This document shows positions 12,351-24,426 of a stretch of 64,000 nucleotides of DNA, piece after piece. The DNA is from Pyxicephalus adspersus (lineage: Eukaryota; Chordata; Amphibia; Anura; Pyxicephalidae), in contig NC_092859.1 of NCBI RefSeq assembly GCF_032062135.1, positions 68,748,637 to 68,812,636 on the forward strand, written 5' to 3'. Position numbers and translations under genes: made by a program. Positions within the stretch are counted from its first letter, which is position 1, and the number at the start of each line of letters is the position of its first letter. Below the pieces are notes generated by a model. The model did no database searches and was not told the origin of the DNA. It was given only the letters and a program-made list of their open reading frames with translations.

Positions 12351-12922
12351 ATTTCTGTAACAAGGGTGGCTACTTTGGATGTCTCCTTGTTGATTTGGAT
12401 ATGCCTGCTCAGTTTTTGTGAATCCATTAATATAATTATTTCACCGGTGCATTTAGCGAGTGGTGATGCCACTCCCTCATCCTAAAAATTATGTCCAGCG
12501 CCAAGTAAATCCAGTTGTTTTGTTTAGGTTTAAAACTTTTGAGACAAAAAGTGAAGTAGCTGCTCCATGGAACGATTTTAAGATTAGGAACATCTTTACC
12601 CGTTTCCCTTTTAAGCTTCTCAGCCATGGAACCAGAAAAATCTAAACATTAGCGTGGTCAGACTTCTCAAGGTTCTGTCACCTGGTGGATATACAAGGCT
12701 CAAGTATTGGATTTGTGGCAGAAGTACTGACTTTATAATCAAAACTTTTCCTTCCAGAGTAAGTTTCCTCAAGCTCCAAAATTCAATCCTTTTTTATATT
12801 TACTTTTAGCAATCACCCAGCTTGTTGTTCCATTGTTATTTTTATCAAAGAAGATTCCAAGGAGTTTGATTTCGCTTTGGGTGATGTTTTGTAGCTGATA
12901 TTGTTGCCAGTCACCTATTGTA

Positions 12923-13256
12923 AAGCTGCGTACACACGTCATATTTTTCTCGCCCGATAATCGGCATCGGCCAGATATCGGGCGAGAATCTGGCGTGTGT
13001 ACAGTCGGCGTCCTTCATCATCCGTGGGTCCGTCCTGGAGGATCCACGAAAGATGAACGACGAGCGATCCTAATGCAAGGAAAGGGGGAGAGTGCGCAGC
13101 AGGGTGCCGCTCCGTCGTTCTCCCCCTCCCCTCTCCATAGAGCAGAACGGTGCTGTATGTACAGCACTCGCTCATGCATCGTGTAGTCCTTTGTCGTTGG
13201 AAAGGATCATGAAAGATCGTTTCCAACGTCAAGAATTGCACGTGTGTACTCAGGTT
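12923..13256. mobile_element. 334-bp MITE with TA target duplication, nested in the LINE
   Basis: Termini are AAGCTGCGTACACACGT and, reverse-complemented from the right, AACCTGAGTACACACGT (15 of 17 identical). A TA lies immediately outside both ends (12,921-12,922 and 13,257-13,258). TA duplication fits a Tc1/mariner-type source. The interior has inverted words such as TCTCGCCCGATA/TATCGGGCGAGA and no coding capacity. It interrupts the LINE frame just after the SGFKLNVSKC-like motif. Confidence 0.8.
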
Positions 13257-13519
13257 TAAGCAACTGCATTTGCTCACATTTAGCTTAAACCCAGAGCCAT
13301 CGTAGAAAAAATGGTTTGCAAAATAGATCTTTTTAATGATGACTGGCTCATAATTGTTACATTGTTCATAAGCAGTAAGCAGTTAACTTATCCTGACGGA
13401 CAAAAGGCAGGGGTGACAATGGACACCCCTGTTTTACCCCTGAATTCTGGTTGATTGGGTCCCACAGGTGGCCATTGATGAGGATCTGCCTTGAGGCATT
13501 CCTATATAAAGAGGAATTT

Positions 13520-13702
13520 TTACTTAATCAAAGATTGAAAATTATTTTTTCTCAATACCTGCCACAGATTTTCATGAGAGACCCTGTCAAAGGCCTTCTG
13601 AAAGTCAAGCAAGAGTGGGGCATCTCTTTTTCTCCTGCTCTGCTGGTAATATAATACATCTCCAACAAGATTCAGGCTGTCATGTGCACTACTTCCAGGC
13701 AT
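13520..13702 (-). pseudogene. LINE reverse transcriptase fragment (palm region)
   Basis: This open frame contains PGSSAHDSLNLVGDVLYYQQ followed by LLLDFQKAFDRVSHENLW, the reverse transcriptase block in which the first catalytic aspartate (LDF..AFD) sits. The order, the spacing to GVKQGCPLSPL about 100 bp downstream on the same strand, and the flanks identify it as part of the 11,645-14,560 LINE. The frame is closed by mutations on both sides. Confidence 0.8.
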
Positions 13703-14511
13703 ACCACAAGTATGGTCATGTTATATAACCTTGGCTAAATTCTTTCTGGGGCGTCATACCAATAATTTAGCAAAAATATTATAAACCACATTAAGTAATG
13801 TGATGGGTCTCCAATTCTCAAAGTTAGACAAGTCACATTTTTTTGTAATTAGGGTTACAATACCTTTTTTTTAATGATACTGGCACCATTTTCTGAAAAG
13901 CATCCTGCAAAACAGAGCATAGATCATTTATTATTAATTAGATCCCAAAACCTTTGGTAAAAATCTACTGGGAGTCCATCCAGACCTGAGCATTTATTTT
14001 TTGCAAAGCGTTTTAAAACACACAAGACTTCCTTTTCCTCAGAACAATCACAAAGGTCCTATTAAATAGAAACATTGAGTTGCTGGCTGATGACACTGAT
14101 AATTTTTGTTAAAAATAAGTCTGAGTAGAAAGCCTGGCTGCTTTGAGCATATCAGGTATTGATGTTTTATCATTAATTTGCTGTATATTTTGCTTGAACT
14201 GCATTAAAAAAAAAAAAAGCGGAGCACTTTTCTCCTTTTTCCAGGTTCTCAACTTTAGAATTATGAATAATCTGCTGGGCATTTTAATGACATCAGCAAT
14301 CTCATTATTATTGTTGCTAATTTGTTCTGCCATGGGTATGTGACAAGTAGTTTAAAGGTAACATCTGAGCAAACAGCAGACACCAGGATCTTAAAACAAT
14401 TTTTCATCCCCACCTCCCCAGAGACAAGACCATGGATAGATACTCCTTGTTTTGAAAACATAGTGGAGAAATAAAAAGAAAACTGCCTGGGAGTGATCTC
14501 TATCTGGCAGC

Positions 14512-14536
14512 ACCCCCCCCCCCCCCCCCCCCCCCC
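14512..14536. repeat. Poly-C run
   Basis: About 25 consecutive C near the 5' end of the minus-strand LINE. Length is likely to be unreliable in the assembly. Confidence 0.9.
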
Positions 14537-14604
14537 AATAGCAGCATGGGGACTCAGCATACCCCCCAAGGCCTGAGGCAGGCTGGTCTCTTACTGATCT
14601 TTAA

Positions 14605-14945
14605 CACTCCAGCACGGATTGGTCCAGCTAAATGCTATAACAGGAACTGGTGACTGAGGGCAGAGAAGCTATAAAGTCCCAGCAGCCAATGGCAAAGCAG
14701 AATGGAGTCAGGAGCTAATTTGCCTCTAAAATCCCCTTCAGCTGTGCAAAGCCTCATAGAGTGAGGCTGGGGATGCTGATAAAATACATCAGGTTGCACG
14801 GCTACAGGGAAGCAGGGGCTGCTGCTATCTTAGTTTTCTTGGCTGCTGCAAATGACGTTGCTGGGCAGAAAAAATCGTGTTTTATACTGCAATGGCGCAC
14901 AGCAAGGGATCGCCGGACAAATAAGCATTTCCTAACATTTTCTTT
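14605..14945. repeat. Interspersed repeat A, right half of the split copy
   Basis: It matches 9,795-10,115: AACAGGAACTGGTGAC, TATAAAGTCCCAGCAGCCAATGG and CTGTGCAAAGCCTCA all have counterparts in the same order. It continues the half ending at 11,640. Confidence 0.75.
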
Positions 14946-15855
14946 CTCTTTCCATTACTACACTTCTGTGATAACTCCTTTATGAAGCCAGAATTTGGAC
15001 CCTGACACATTTGCATCTAGCCCACTCACAGCCTAGCATGTTTTTTTGCTTTTGGAACACACTTTTATTAAACTTTACTAGCATTGTACCTTCATTCCCC
15101 ACACTTTATTAGACTTTAACAACCACATTTTCTAAATCTTATACCTTAAATTTCACCAATATAGTGCCCTTAATCAAAAACCTTCATCAAACTTTGCAAA
15201 CCTAACATTCTGAATCCCAAACCTTTATCAATCTTAGTTAACATCTCCTGAATCCAATATAAGAATTCCATTACTTCAAATTGTACCATTGTGGATTCAA
15301 ATTGTACCAGCATTTAAAAGAAGTACATTACTTTGTAGAAACCCCAGTAGTGAAATCTGTATTTTCCAAATATCCATCAAATTTATTTTTAACTTTTCTA
15401 GTAATTTCCAAGCTGCAAAGATCAAAGGAAATATTGCTGAAATGTCTAAATGATGAATCATTGAAAAAGAATTGCATTAGCATCAACAATGGGATTAATT
15501 AAACTGAAGTTTTAGATGGCAGAATATTCACAGTTGTTAAACTGATAAATTAAGTCTTTGAGCTATTAGGTGCTCTGTTTTTGTAGGTCATAAAGGCTTT
15601 AGTCCACATTATACTGGAACATGAGTATTAAGTTATTCAATAATGTCAGTAGCCTAATGAAAACTATTACTACTTTAAAATGCACCTTACAAAAAATAAA
15701 ATATACCTGTGTTGTAAGTTTACACACCTTTACTTACTTAAATTTTGGTAGGCACTGTAAGGGTATCTGTAAATAGAGGGCCACTTCTGTGGACATTACC
15801 TGCCTGGATTTGGCTGCACTTGTCAATTTTATCAAGTACAGTACAAAGGTAAAGT
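14946..15855. other. AT-rich sequence with no recognisable gene
   Basis: I see no domain-bearing frame or repeat boundary here. Confidence 0.5.
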
Positions 15856-15859
15856 AAAC

Positions 15860-16385
15860 ACAAAGCAGAAGTAAATCTAAAACTCACGCAAAACAATAAA
15901 ATCACCCTTACCTTCAATCCTGCAGATCAGTCTGTCCGTAGGGAGGCTTCTTCCTTTGAATTCTACGTCATCCCGGAATCCGTCTTTGGCCCGGCGCAGA
16001 GGGAGTGCCAGGCGCCGCCAACCTCTCCTCACTTCTTCCGCTTTCTTCTTCCTACATTACCTGATCTCACACTGTACAGGCACGAGATTGGGTGACGTGG
16101 ATTGGGAAAAATCTTGCCGAGCTCACTGCGCATGCATGATATCATCAATTTTTTTCCCTAATGATAAAATAGGCTCCTTCTGTGCAGGCCCGACCCTCTG
16201 CACATGCTTGAGATGCTCAAGTATGCAGAGAAGGAGCAGCCAAGAGCCTCCCAGGATGCGTGACATTGGGATACGCACCCATTCATTCTTGATTGCCTAG
16301 GCGATTGAGAATAAAGGGGGAGGTGCTGTACCCTTTTTTTTAACAAAAAAGAAACACTAACAAACAAAATTTTTACTTTAAGTAA
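15860..16385 (-). mobile_element. GC-rich MITE-like repeat X, copy 1
   Basis: It is homologous in inverted orientation to 63,005-63,510. Shared blocks are AAAGCAGAA(C/G)TAAA at one end, the CTCACACTG..GGTGACGT region, GCGCATGCAT, CTCCTTCTGTGCA, GCCTCCCAGGAT and GGAGGTGCTGTACCC with a T-run at the other end. On the minus strand a GC-rich body is followed by TGAAGGTAAGG, a splice-donor-like site (GT at 15,911-15,910). No coding capacity is evident. Confidence 0.75.
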
Positions 16386-17855
16386 AAAAGTTTTCTACCT
16401 TTTAAGGAAAGTGAAAGTTCAGAGTTTAGGTTTATTTTATTAGAACACAAGCAGAACTTTTGTGACAAAACTCAGACTCATCAGCTAGAATTTTTGTCTA
16501 GGAATACATAAAGAGTAAATGTAACTGGTACTTTCAGCAGTAAGATTGGCAGAAGGTAGTAAGATTGTCAATATCCTTCCTACATGGCATTGGGCTAACT
16601 CACAACTGAATGCTCCAGACCAGCAAATTGCCAAACCTCTGCTTTTTTAGAGATGAGCATATTTACTATACATACACACGCACACACACACACACACAAA
16701 TATATAATGTGTGTGTGTGTATATACAGTATGTGTATGTATATTCATTTTTGAATGTATTCATGCCCTTCAGCATTTTTTTCTGGCTAAAATGGATTTTT
16801 GAGATGTTAATATTGTTTGATTTATACAACAAGTCAACCAGGTGTAAAACAGTGTTTGTTTAACAATAATCTTGCACAACAATAATTAAGACACAAAAAC
16901 AAAAATCATAAGTGTGTTTAGGTATACATCCCCAAAGTTAATACTTGTTAGAGTTATCTTTATTTAGTATTTGTATACCTTTGTTTATCCTAAAACTGAA
17001 TTTTCTAACTAAATGCAACGCTTGTTCTGCTTTTTTTCACATCTTTTAATAACCAACAAGAAGAAGAAATCATCTCATACTGCAGCAAGCTTGAATAGCA
17101 GATTATTGTTTTGTAAAAATGTTCCTTGACTGCAGGACACACAGAAATTATTGGCTGGACACAGTCCATTTCTGGGCACCCGAGCATAAGCCTTTGCTTC
17201 TCCATCTATTGCCCAAAGACAAGCTATAGAAATCTATTGAAGAGTTTTAATCTGAAAATTGGCAGGAACCATTGGAAAGATTGCTTCATACTGTGATGTG
17301 CAAGCAAAGTGAAAAGCCGTTTCATTTATTGGAAGATTCTTCTTGTGCAGTCGGTGATATTTGTAACATCTTGAGAAAATCTTGTCTTAATAATATATGT
17401 TCCAAGGTCAAAGTAAGTTAGTAAAATAAGAATGCTTGATGTAAATGTATGGTTGAATGTGTGTAAGTTCTAAACTCATTTTTAAAAATATATACATATA
17501 TTTTTTTAATATTTTTTGCTTTTACAGTCCTGAATAATAACTTTTAAAGAGACATTGTCACTTTACGCTAACTGGACAACATTACGGTGTCTGTACAAAG
17601 GGGCCTCTTAGACAGCAATCCAACTTTTTCCAGTTATGGGGGATCCAGTGACCTCCTCTCTCGCTTTAGTTTAGAAACCAATAACTAGGCTTGAGTATTT
17701 TCACATCACAGTAAAAGATTATACTGCTTCCTTTAGTGACTGACTTAAACCATGGGGATTATGATTGTGACTGTACCTTAGAAGCAGCAGCGGGATTTTG
17801 TAAGTATAGCTTCAGGGTGCATTACTCAGATGCTGTCACTTTGCCATTAATAACT
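16386..17855. other. AT-rich sequence with a CA/TG microsatellite
   Basis: Nothing gene-like. A compound (CA)n...(TG)n simple repeat lies at about 16,672-16,722. Confidence 0.55.
16672..16722. repeat. Compound (CA)n/(TG)n microsatellite
   Basis: ACACACGCACACAC... followed by AATATATAATGTGTGTGTGTGT. The two halves are complementary and can fold back. Confidence 0.9.
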
Positions 17856-17859
17856 ATTT

Positions 17860-18160
17860 CCTTGTATATAAATGATGCTGACATGTTATACAACACTACA
17901 ATGTCCATATTTATAACAGTAACTATCCCTCAGAGGAGTTCACAATCTAATGTCCCTACCATAGCCATAATGTCCCTATACAGGGCAATTTTTTAGTGTA
18001 AGCCAATTAAACTAACTGCTTTTAAAATGTCAGGGTAAAACCCATGCAAACATAAGGAAAACATACAAACTCTATGTAGATAATCTCCTGCCTAAGATTT
18101 AAAGCTAAGCTCCTAATGCTGCAACAGCATGAGTGCTAGCCACTGACCCAACCATGCCGC
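17860..18160 (-). mobile_element. tRNA-derived SINE, full-length but decayed
   Basis: On the minus strand it starts GCGGCATGGTTGGGTCAG, with TCAGTGGCTAGCACT matching a tRNA A-box region (RNA polymerase III promoter). A degenerate B-box follows near GCTTTAAATC. The body contains GTTTGCATGGGTTTTACCC. The tail TTAGATTGTGAACTCCTCTGAGGGA is shared with the plus-strand fragment at 20,165-20,280. Confidence 0.75.
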
Positions 18161-18168
18161 ACCATTAA

Positions 18169-18251
18169 CCTCCCTGTCGTTATTCCCGAGTGTGTTTTGT
18201 TGTGAATTTTCCATAACAATTTTCCATCTCTGGGTGGAATTGTCAGGGAGA
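18169..18251. mobile_element. Short piggyBac-type MITE
   Basis: An 83-bp element flanked by TTAA on both sides (18,165-18,168 and 18,252-18,255). It begins CCTCCCTGTCGTTATTCCC, like the B ends of the MITEs at 25,113 and 25,037, and ends with the inverted CAGGGAGA. It is probably an internally deleted derivative. Confidence 0.65.
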
Positions 18252-18511
18252 TTAAAAGTCCTACCTGGTTCCCATGTTCCAGCTTATGTGTCTATTAGCA
18301 GTGCCTGCGGCTTCCTCCAGTGATGCTCATGGCTCTCTGGGCATCTGTGTAACCTGGCAATCCCTAGCCGGCACCTGCATCCCCGGCGTGTGAGCGTTGG
18401 GGATGTGAGGCCAGGGGAAGCAGATGCCGGCCCTCATTACTTGACATGTTGTCACATGTATAGGAAGTAAAGTCATAAGCAGCAATACAAGAAAAGAAAA
18501 AAATGAGACAG

Positions 18512-18626
18512 TGCCCCTGATTCATCATTGAAATCCGCGATCGCTGGAAGCGCGAAAGTACGCGCGGCCAGCGATCAATACGAATGCGCGAGCGATAATC
18601 CGATTTTGCTTGATGAATCAGGGGCA
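18512..18626. mobile_element. 115-bp palindromic MITE
   Basis: Perfect 16-bp terminal inverted repeats TGCCCCTGATTCATCA. The interior CGCGATCGCTGGAAGCGCGAA is GC-rich. A related left half occurs inside the element at 34,734-35,326 (from 35,042). No target duplication is apparent. Confidence 0.75.
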
Positions 18627-18867
18627 ATATTTGTTTACTAGTTCTAGTTTTATATGGGCTTTAAAAAATAACGGCTACTATCAGATCTAATTTTGTAATA
18701 CAAGAACGTGTATTGCAAATTGTAACATATTCATTACCCAGATGCTTACATTTAAAATTTTGTGCAAAGTAACACATTGAAGTGTTTTTTTAGCTTACAC
18801 TGTGGTGGTTTACAGTTACAGCTGTATCTACAGCTCACTTTCAACAGTTAAATGAAATGTCTGAACA

Positions 18868-19151
18868 CAGTGGGTTGATTTCCTAAAGAGGTTTAGGCTG
18901 TTTACTTACCAAAGTGAGATATCACTTGGGGGATATCAGTTAGTTTAGTGAATATGCTGAAGCTTTTCTAACTTTAGCAACTCCATTATGTGATTTTTTT
19001 TTTTTTTTTGGGGGGGGGGGGATTTGTTGGTTAATCTTCACAAAGTAAATGTTCATCACATTCACTAAGCTAAGTGACTAATGCCTTGCGGGGAATTTAT
19101 TGACAATGATAACTGAATAACCAAAGCTCCTTTGGTAAATCAACACCACTG
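18868..19151. mobile_element. MITE with CAGTGG..CCACTG ends
   Basis: The left end CAGTGGGTTGATTTCCTAAAG pairs with the right end, which reads CAGTGGTGTTGATTTACCAAAG on the minus strand. The interior has a T18-G10 homopolymer junction near 18,993-19,020. No clear target duplication. Confidence 0.65.
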
Positions 19152-20164
19152 AATGCATAAAACAACCATACAGGACCGTCATCAGAAATATATTGGATAA
19201 CATTTGTGGGCCCCTTTCCCCCATGTTTAAAAGTTCCAGCATTGCAAAAGTCAAGTTTTTATTTCATTAGGCAATCCATTGCAAGGCACAGGCTCCATCA
19301 CATGGGTGTCAAGCTATGTTAAAATGTTAAGCCTGCACAGGATTTGTAGGGTGATCAGGCACTGGACAAAGACAACGAAGATGTTCAAGTTGCTTATGCA
19401 ATGAGTATGACACTTTTACTCTTCATATTATGGGCAAAATACAGGTTCATTTTCATTAAAAAGAGATGACAGATCAACAACTATATGTACCAGATTTTTT
19501 CCTGTTATTTTAAATTATTTTGTGTTGTGTTCCTTGTAATAAAAGCAGTACAGAAGTGCAAGCAAAACTTTTTTACATAGAATCATGATTGTAATTCAAA
19601 AGCCACTGTCATCTTCAAAACAATTTCACAAACCTAAAATAAGCACCCTGGAGAAAATATAGTGTAGTGATAAAAGTACACTTCTGGAGCAGCTTGTGAA
19701 ACAGATGTAGAAAGAAAGGGATCGATGGAGTCAATCAGAGCAGCAGAGCCTTTGGGCAGTTGAAAAGCTAGTAAATATATTGGCATTGTGGAGAAAAAAA
19801 TCATGATTTGCAGGAAGTCTTCTCCATAGTGTATTTGTAAACACTATATAGAATATTATTACTAGGTCATAATTCCATAGAAATGCAGATGTAGTCTCCC
19901 AAATCTGTAAAATTCCCCACTGTGTAACTTGTATGTGCACAACAACAATTTAATTAAATGTAAAGCAGAACACCTGGTAAATGTTGAATGCATATATCTC
20001 TCGAATACATTTTATTAAAGCTGAACTCTAGCTTAAACCAAGGTAACATTTTTCTCTTAAAAGACACCCATTTCAGACTTGCAGTTGATTGCTTCCATTT
20101 AACTTGCATTTTGGAAACATTTTGTGAATTGACCTTACACTACATTACATTACATATAATTATG
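19152..20164. other. AT-rich sequence with no recognisable gene
   Basis: A short stretch from 20,015 (TTAAAGCTGAACTCTAGC) resembles the ends of frog MITEs but could not be delimited. Confidence 0.4.
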
Positions 20165-20290
20165 GAAGGACATTTGATTGTGAGCCCCTTTGAGGGACAG
20201 TAAGTGTCACGACTATGGACTTTGTACAGTGCTGCGTTAATATGATGGCGCTATATAAATATTGTGTTATAATAATAATATTAAATGCAT
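20165..20290 (+). mobile_element. tRNA-SINE 3' tail fragment
   Basis: GATTGTGAGCCCCTTTGAGGGACAGT through TGGCGCTATATAAATA and a short AATAAT run match the tail of the SINE on the minus strand at 17,860-18,160. This copy is 5'-truncated. Confidence 0.75.
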
Positions 20291-23200
20291 ATACATGTTG
20301 TGGCATTGTACCTTGGCTATGCAGCTGCTTTTCCAAAAAAACTGCATCATCACCGCAAATGTAACACAAGCACACATGTGGCCCCACAGTGTAATTTGCT
20401 GCTGCTGGTTGCATAGCACCTGGGATTTGCGATTCATGTATTTTTCCAAGTGTAAAAGGGGCCTAAATATATAAAATAATCATAAAAATAAATGGCTTCC
20501 TATACTGAATCCTTCTCTCATATAATATAAAGTTATTGTCATCCTCTTGGATTTCTCACCACATAATTACTTACTATGTGGAGAGCAGTAAATATAAGTC
20601 AGACTGTACTACATTGTACAGTTCTTACGGTCTATTAGTGGAAGGTTGCCCACAGAAGGGGCAGGCATGCTCTGCCTTTATTGCCCTGTTACCCAGGTTA
20701 CGCACACTACCATATGTTCTGCACAAGCTGTAAAAGCACTTAATAAAGGCATGCTTGTGTGCTGGTAACATAGGCATTTTCATTATATGTCCTGGAGTTG
20801 TAAGAACTCACATAGCTTTTAGAACTAGTTTGTGAACTAATCTCTAGTTATGGAATGTATTACAAAACTATCCCCTGCGCTTGCATTGATGAGTATTGAA
20901 ATAGACAATTTCCCCAGCAATTGTAGAATGATTATTATTCATATACTGCTGCTATATTGATCATTACTTGTGTGTGCAATAACATTATATCTTCAAATAA
21001 GTCAGAAGTTGTAAACAGGCTTAAAACTAAATATCAATATAAGAAAGCCTTAGGTTTTAGTAGCTTTACCCTTAAGAAATTCCATAAAAACTGGAAATAA
21101 TAAATTGCTACCCCCAAAAAAATAAAAATATGGAATACAGTGGAATACTGTTATCAGTGAACTATTTTCTTTCTTTGTTTTTTTTTAATTTCCTTGTTGT
21201 GGTTTTTTTTTTATTTTTATTTTTTTTTGGTTTATTTGTACTTATTACTTCAACTATCTCTGTTTTCTTGGTGCTTTCTAATTACTAACAATTTGTTGTC
21301 CCTTTTGAAAATCACACTTCATTATAAAAAAGCAATTCCTTGACCTTTGTTTTTTAAGCACTGTGGAGAAATTTCATTTTTTAACATATTACAACACAGG
21401 TAATAAAATCTTAGTGTATTTTCATGGGAGCAGAATGTTGGCAGCTTGACAGAGCTCCTATGAAAATTATTACCAAGTGTTTTTCAAACTGTTAAAAACA
21501 AACTGAACCCCAACTCCAGAGACCTTGTTATAGTTGAGAAGGAAGAACTTCATATTACATGCATCTAGCTGGGTCAGGGATAGTTTGTTAAAACGATTTC
21601 ACTGCTAGGTAAACAAATGTACAGTAAATATTTATTTGTTCATAGTCTGGGCACTGGTGTACTTGATTGTGTGTGGTGGGATCTGGACTGGTTTATAGAG
21701 GAACCTGTACTTCCCTCTGAATATTTAATTGGCTTTTACCTTTTTCTATATTGTCTTTAGTAAATACACTTAAATGCCCATCCAATCCAACATTGTCCTC
21801 CTATAAACCACCCTTCTGTTTTTGCATTTTCTGTTCCATCTTGCCATCATAGTTTTGGGAGTTGGCTGTCACTTCTGATTTTTCCAGCTGACTTTCCTAT
21901 GATGAATTGTTGTATATGTGATTGATGTGACTGTCTAAAAGTCTCCTGAGATACAAGAAGTTAGCCACATTGTCCTCACCTAGGCATGGAATTGAACGAA
22001 AAGGATTCAGAAAAGAACTGTTTTATTTTGCAGGAAAGAACAATAAGCAAGAGAAAACAACTTTAGTAGGTATTCTTTAGCTACATTGTAGCCTACAAAA
22101 AGCTTACAAACCAAGATATCTGGCAGGGGTGCATTTCTTACAAATGTAGTTATTGTCATTGCTTAACTAGAAATAGTTCCTATTTATCTATTTCATATAT
22201 ATATGTGCATGCTTGTCACACTAGAATGTTCTACAATTTTTTACCGTTCCCATATGCTTTCCATACAACAGCCTAAAATGTAATGATACTATGGCTGCTT
22301 AGTGCTCAGTGACCCTTTCCTCTTTAAAGTGAGAGGGATGAGGCACATAAAAGCCATCAAAGGCCATGGAATTCATTATGATTAAAAAAATATCCAAGGT
22401 GAATCCTCAAGCATTTTTTCCAGGACCCGTAGCAGCAGCGAACCCTAACCTCATCTAGTTATAATTGGTGTGGTTTGAAGGTGTCCAACTGTGATGGTGA
22501 TAATGTGAATTACACACCTTCTTTGGATGGCTATAGAGGGAGCCATGTTTTTCATCCAGCTTGGACTTCAAACATACATCATTATCTCATTTTATTCAAT
22601 ACACTGGTGTGGAGGATTAGAGGTTTACACTGGAAAGCTAACATTGTTCATACTTTCAGTTTAGCTTGCATGAAGTGACAAGGATGCTGAATATCTGGCA
22701 AAATCCACAGATCTTAAGTTTAAATCCTTTAGATCTTTTGGTCTTATATGATCAAAAGAAATTTAGGACAACACTAGAAGAAGAAATGTAGAGATGTCCA
22801 GAAACAAACCACAAAAAAACACTTCTAAGGAACAAGCTGTTTATCAATCATACATGTTACTATGGATGGGCAAATGAAATTTTCAAGCAGATTTGTGAAT
22901 TTAACTTTCTTACTTTTCTAGTTAGTTAAAAAGCACCAGAACACATATATTGCTGAAGCTATAGATGGGTGATGTCTTTGTTGGTTTAAATAGAATGTGA
23001 TTGTCTGTTTTTAGAACAGACCAAATTTTAGAAGCCTGAAATCTTTGTAACTTTGCTTTTAGAGATAGATGGACAGATTAGAAGTGTATTGTCCTTGTGG
23101 TACGCATTTGTCACATGTACTTGATCGCATATTAGGAAAGAATGTCACATTGAAAGAAAAGTCACATTCATTTGAATCTATCGTCTAGAAGATAACATAA

Positions 23201-24422
23201 AGTTCAGGCACACACAATTTTTTTTAAGGGACTTGCAGAATAATTACATAACTCTGATAACACTGATGGGCTGCAACAGTTGTACCTTGTCTTTATTTAT
23301 TCATAGAGTGAATAATTAACTGACCTGTAGCCTACCCTATGAAAATGAACTCCTATTTGTCACCACCTTGTCTGTGCAAGTGAAATGAATGCAATTATTG
23401 CTGTCTTACACCTTGCTATAGACTTTTACATTTCACTCCTGTAGAGATTATTTTAACACTGCATTCAATTCAAACCAAATTCCATTTAATGTTTTATTAT
23501 TAGTTATTTGAAAGGCCAGTATATACTAAAACCAAAACTATACAATTATGCATTATGTAGTGAGGGCACTAATGATATTCATAACAATGTAAATAAAAGA
23601 AATTGAAATGCCTTCTTTAGCCTTTCATATGCAAACTAGGGCTTAAAGGAGCTGCAACTGAAAAAAAAGCTTAAAAATGACATTACAGGTCAAGATGGGA
23701 TTTCAAAATAGGCAGACATGAGTTGAGAAATATCGCTCCTAGCAGCACTAGCATGCGGACTGATCTTGTTCATCATTCTAATCAGAAACTGGTCTAATAA
23801 TCAGTTTATCCACTTGATTTTCCACTTTAAACCCTAATGACAGGGAAATGGTGAGTCCCCAAAATAAGTTAAAACTGAGGACCCATCAATCCGAAATGCA
23901 CCTCCTAAATGACAGTGAAGGATTTTGATCAACTCATTTATTATATTGTCCTACAGATTCGGACATTTCATATATAAGGGTGACAATGCTGCCTTTCTAT
24001 ACCCTGCATCCAGGAGTAGTGTTGTCACTCTATGAAGCATACCTCTGCTGTAGCTAATTTTTCCACCTGTTCTAATCAAAAGATTTATGCACCAACTGCT
24101 GTAATGTGAGTGCATGAAGTGCAAATGGGACAAATCAACAACTACTAAGTGATAGTGGACTGTGATAGTGGACTAAATTATAAAGAAATCAAAATCAAAG
24201 CTAAAACACCAACAAAAACAGAGCAATTTACAGCTTCAGCACCCTCAAATGATACATATACATATAAATTTTATATTGAGAGTTTATTTATACTTTGAAG
24301 GTATGAAGGAAAGAAGAAATGTTACTTACTAATGCAGATCTGCACATGTCGAGTGTTATACTATAGATTGTTTGCACAAGAGCACTGGCATTTTAAGTAA
24401 AATGGTAAATCCTTGCTATTTA
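20291..24422. other. Long AT-rich stretch with no recognisable gene
   Basis: Only short frames without domains. T-rich runs occur at 21,176-21,235. I see no repeat that I can delimit. Confidence 0.5.
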
Positions 24423-24426
24423 TTAA

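Larger units (their letters stand above)
11645..14560 (-). mobile_element. Degenerate L1/Tx1-type LINE inserted into repeat A
   Basis: Minus-strand reverse transcriptase motifs appear in the expected order. LLDFQKAFDRVSHENL lies in 13,520-13,702. SGVKQGCPLSPL follows at about 13,395-13,440. A segment like GSGFKLNVSKC follows near 13,265-13,310. The C-terminal domain remains at 12,054-12,630 (HECLLLRAFQDRRGFVN and neighbours). Motif style (SGFKLN..K) fits the L1/Tx1 group. Stops and frameshifts break the ORF. A C/G homopolymer sits near the 5' end (14,512-14,536). It is flanked by the two halves of repeat A. Confidence 0.75.

Noticed and set aside
18070..18160. tRNA gene on the minus strand
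   Set aside because: Only A-box-like and degenerate B-box-like words remain, with a SINE body and tail; it cannot fold as a complete tRNA.
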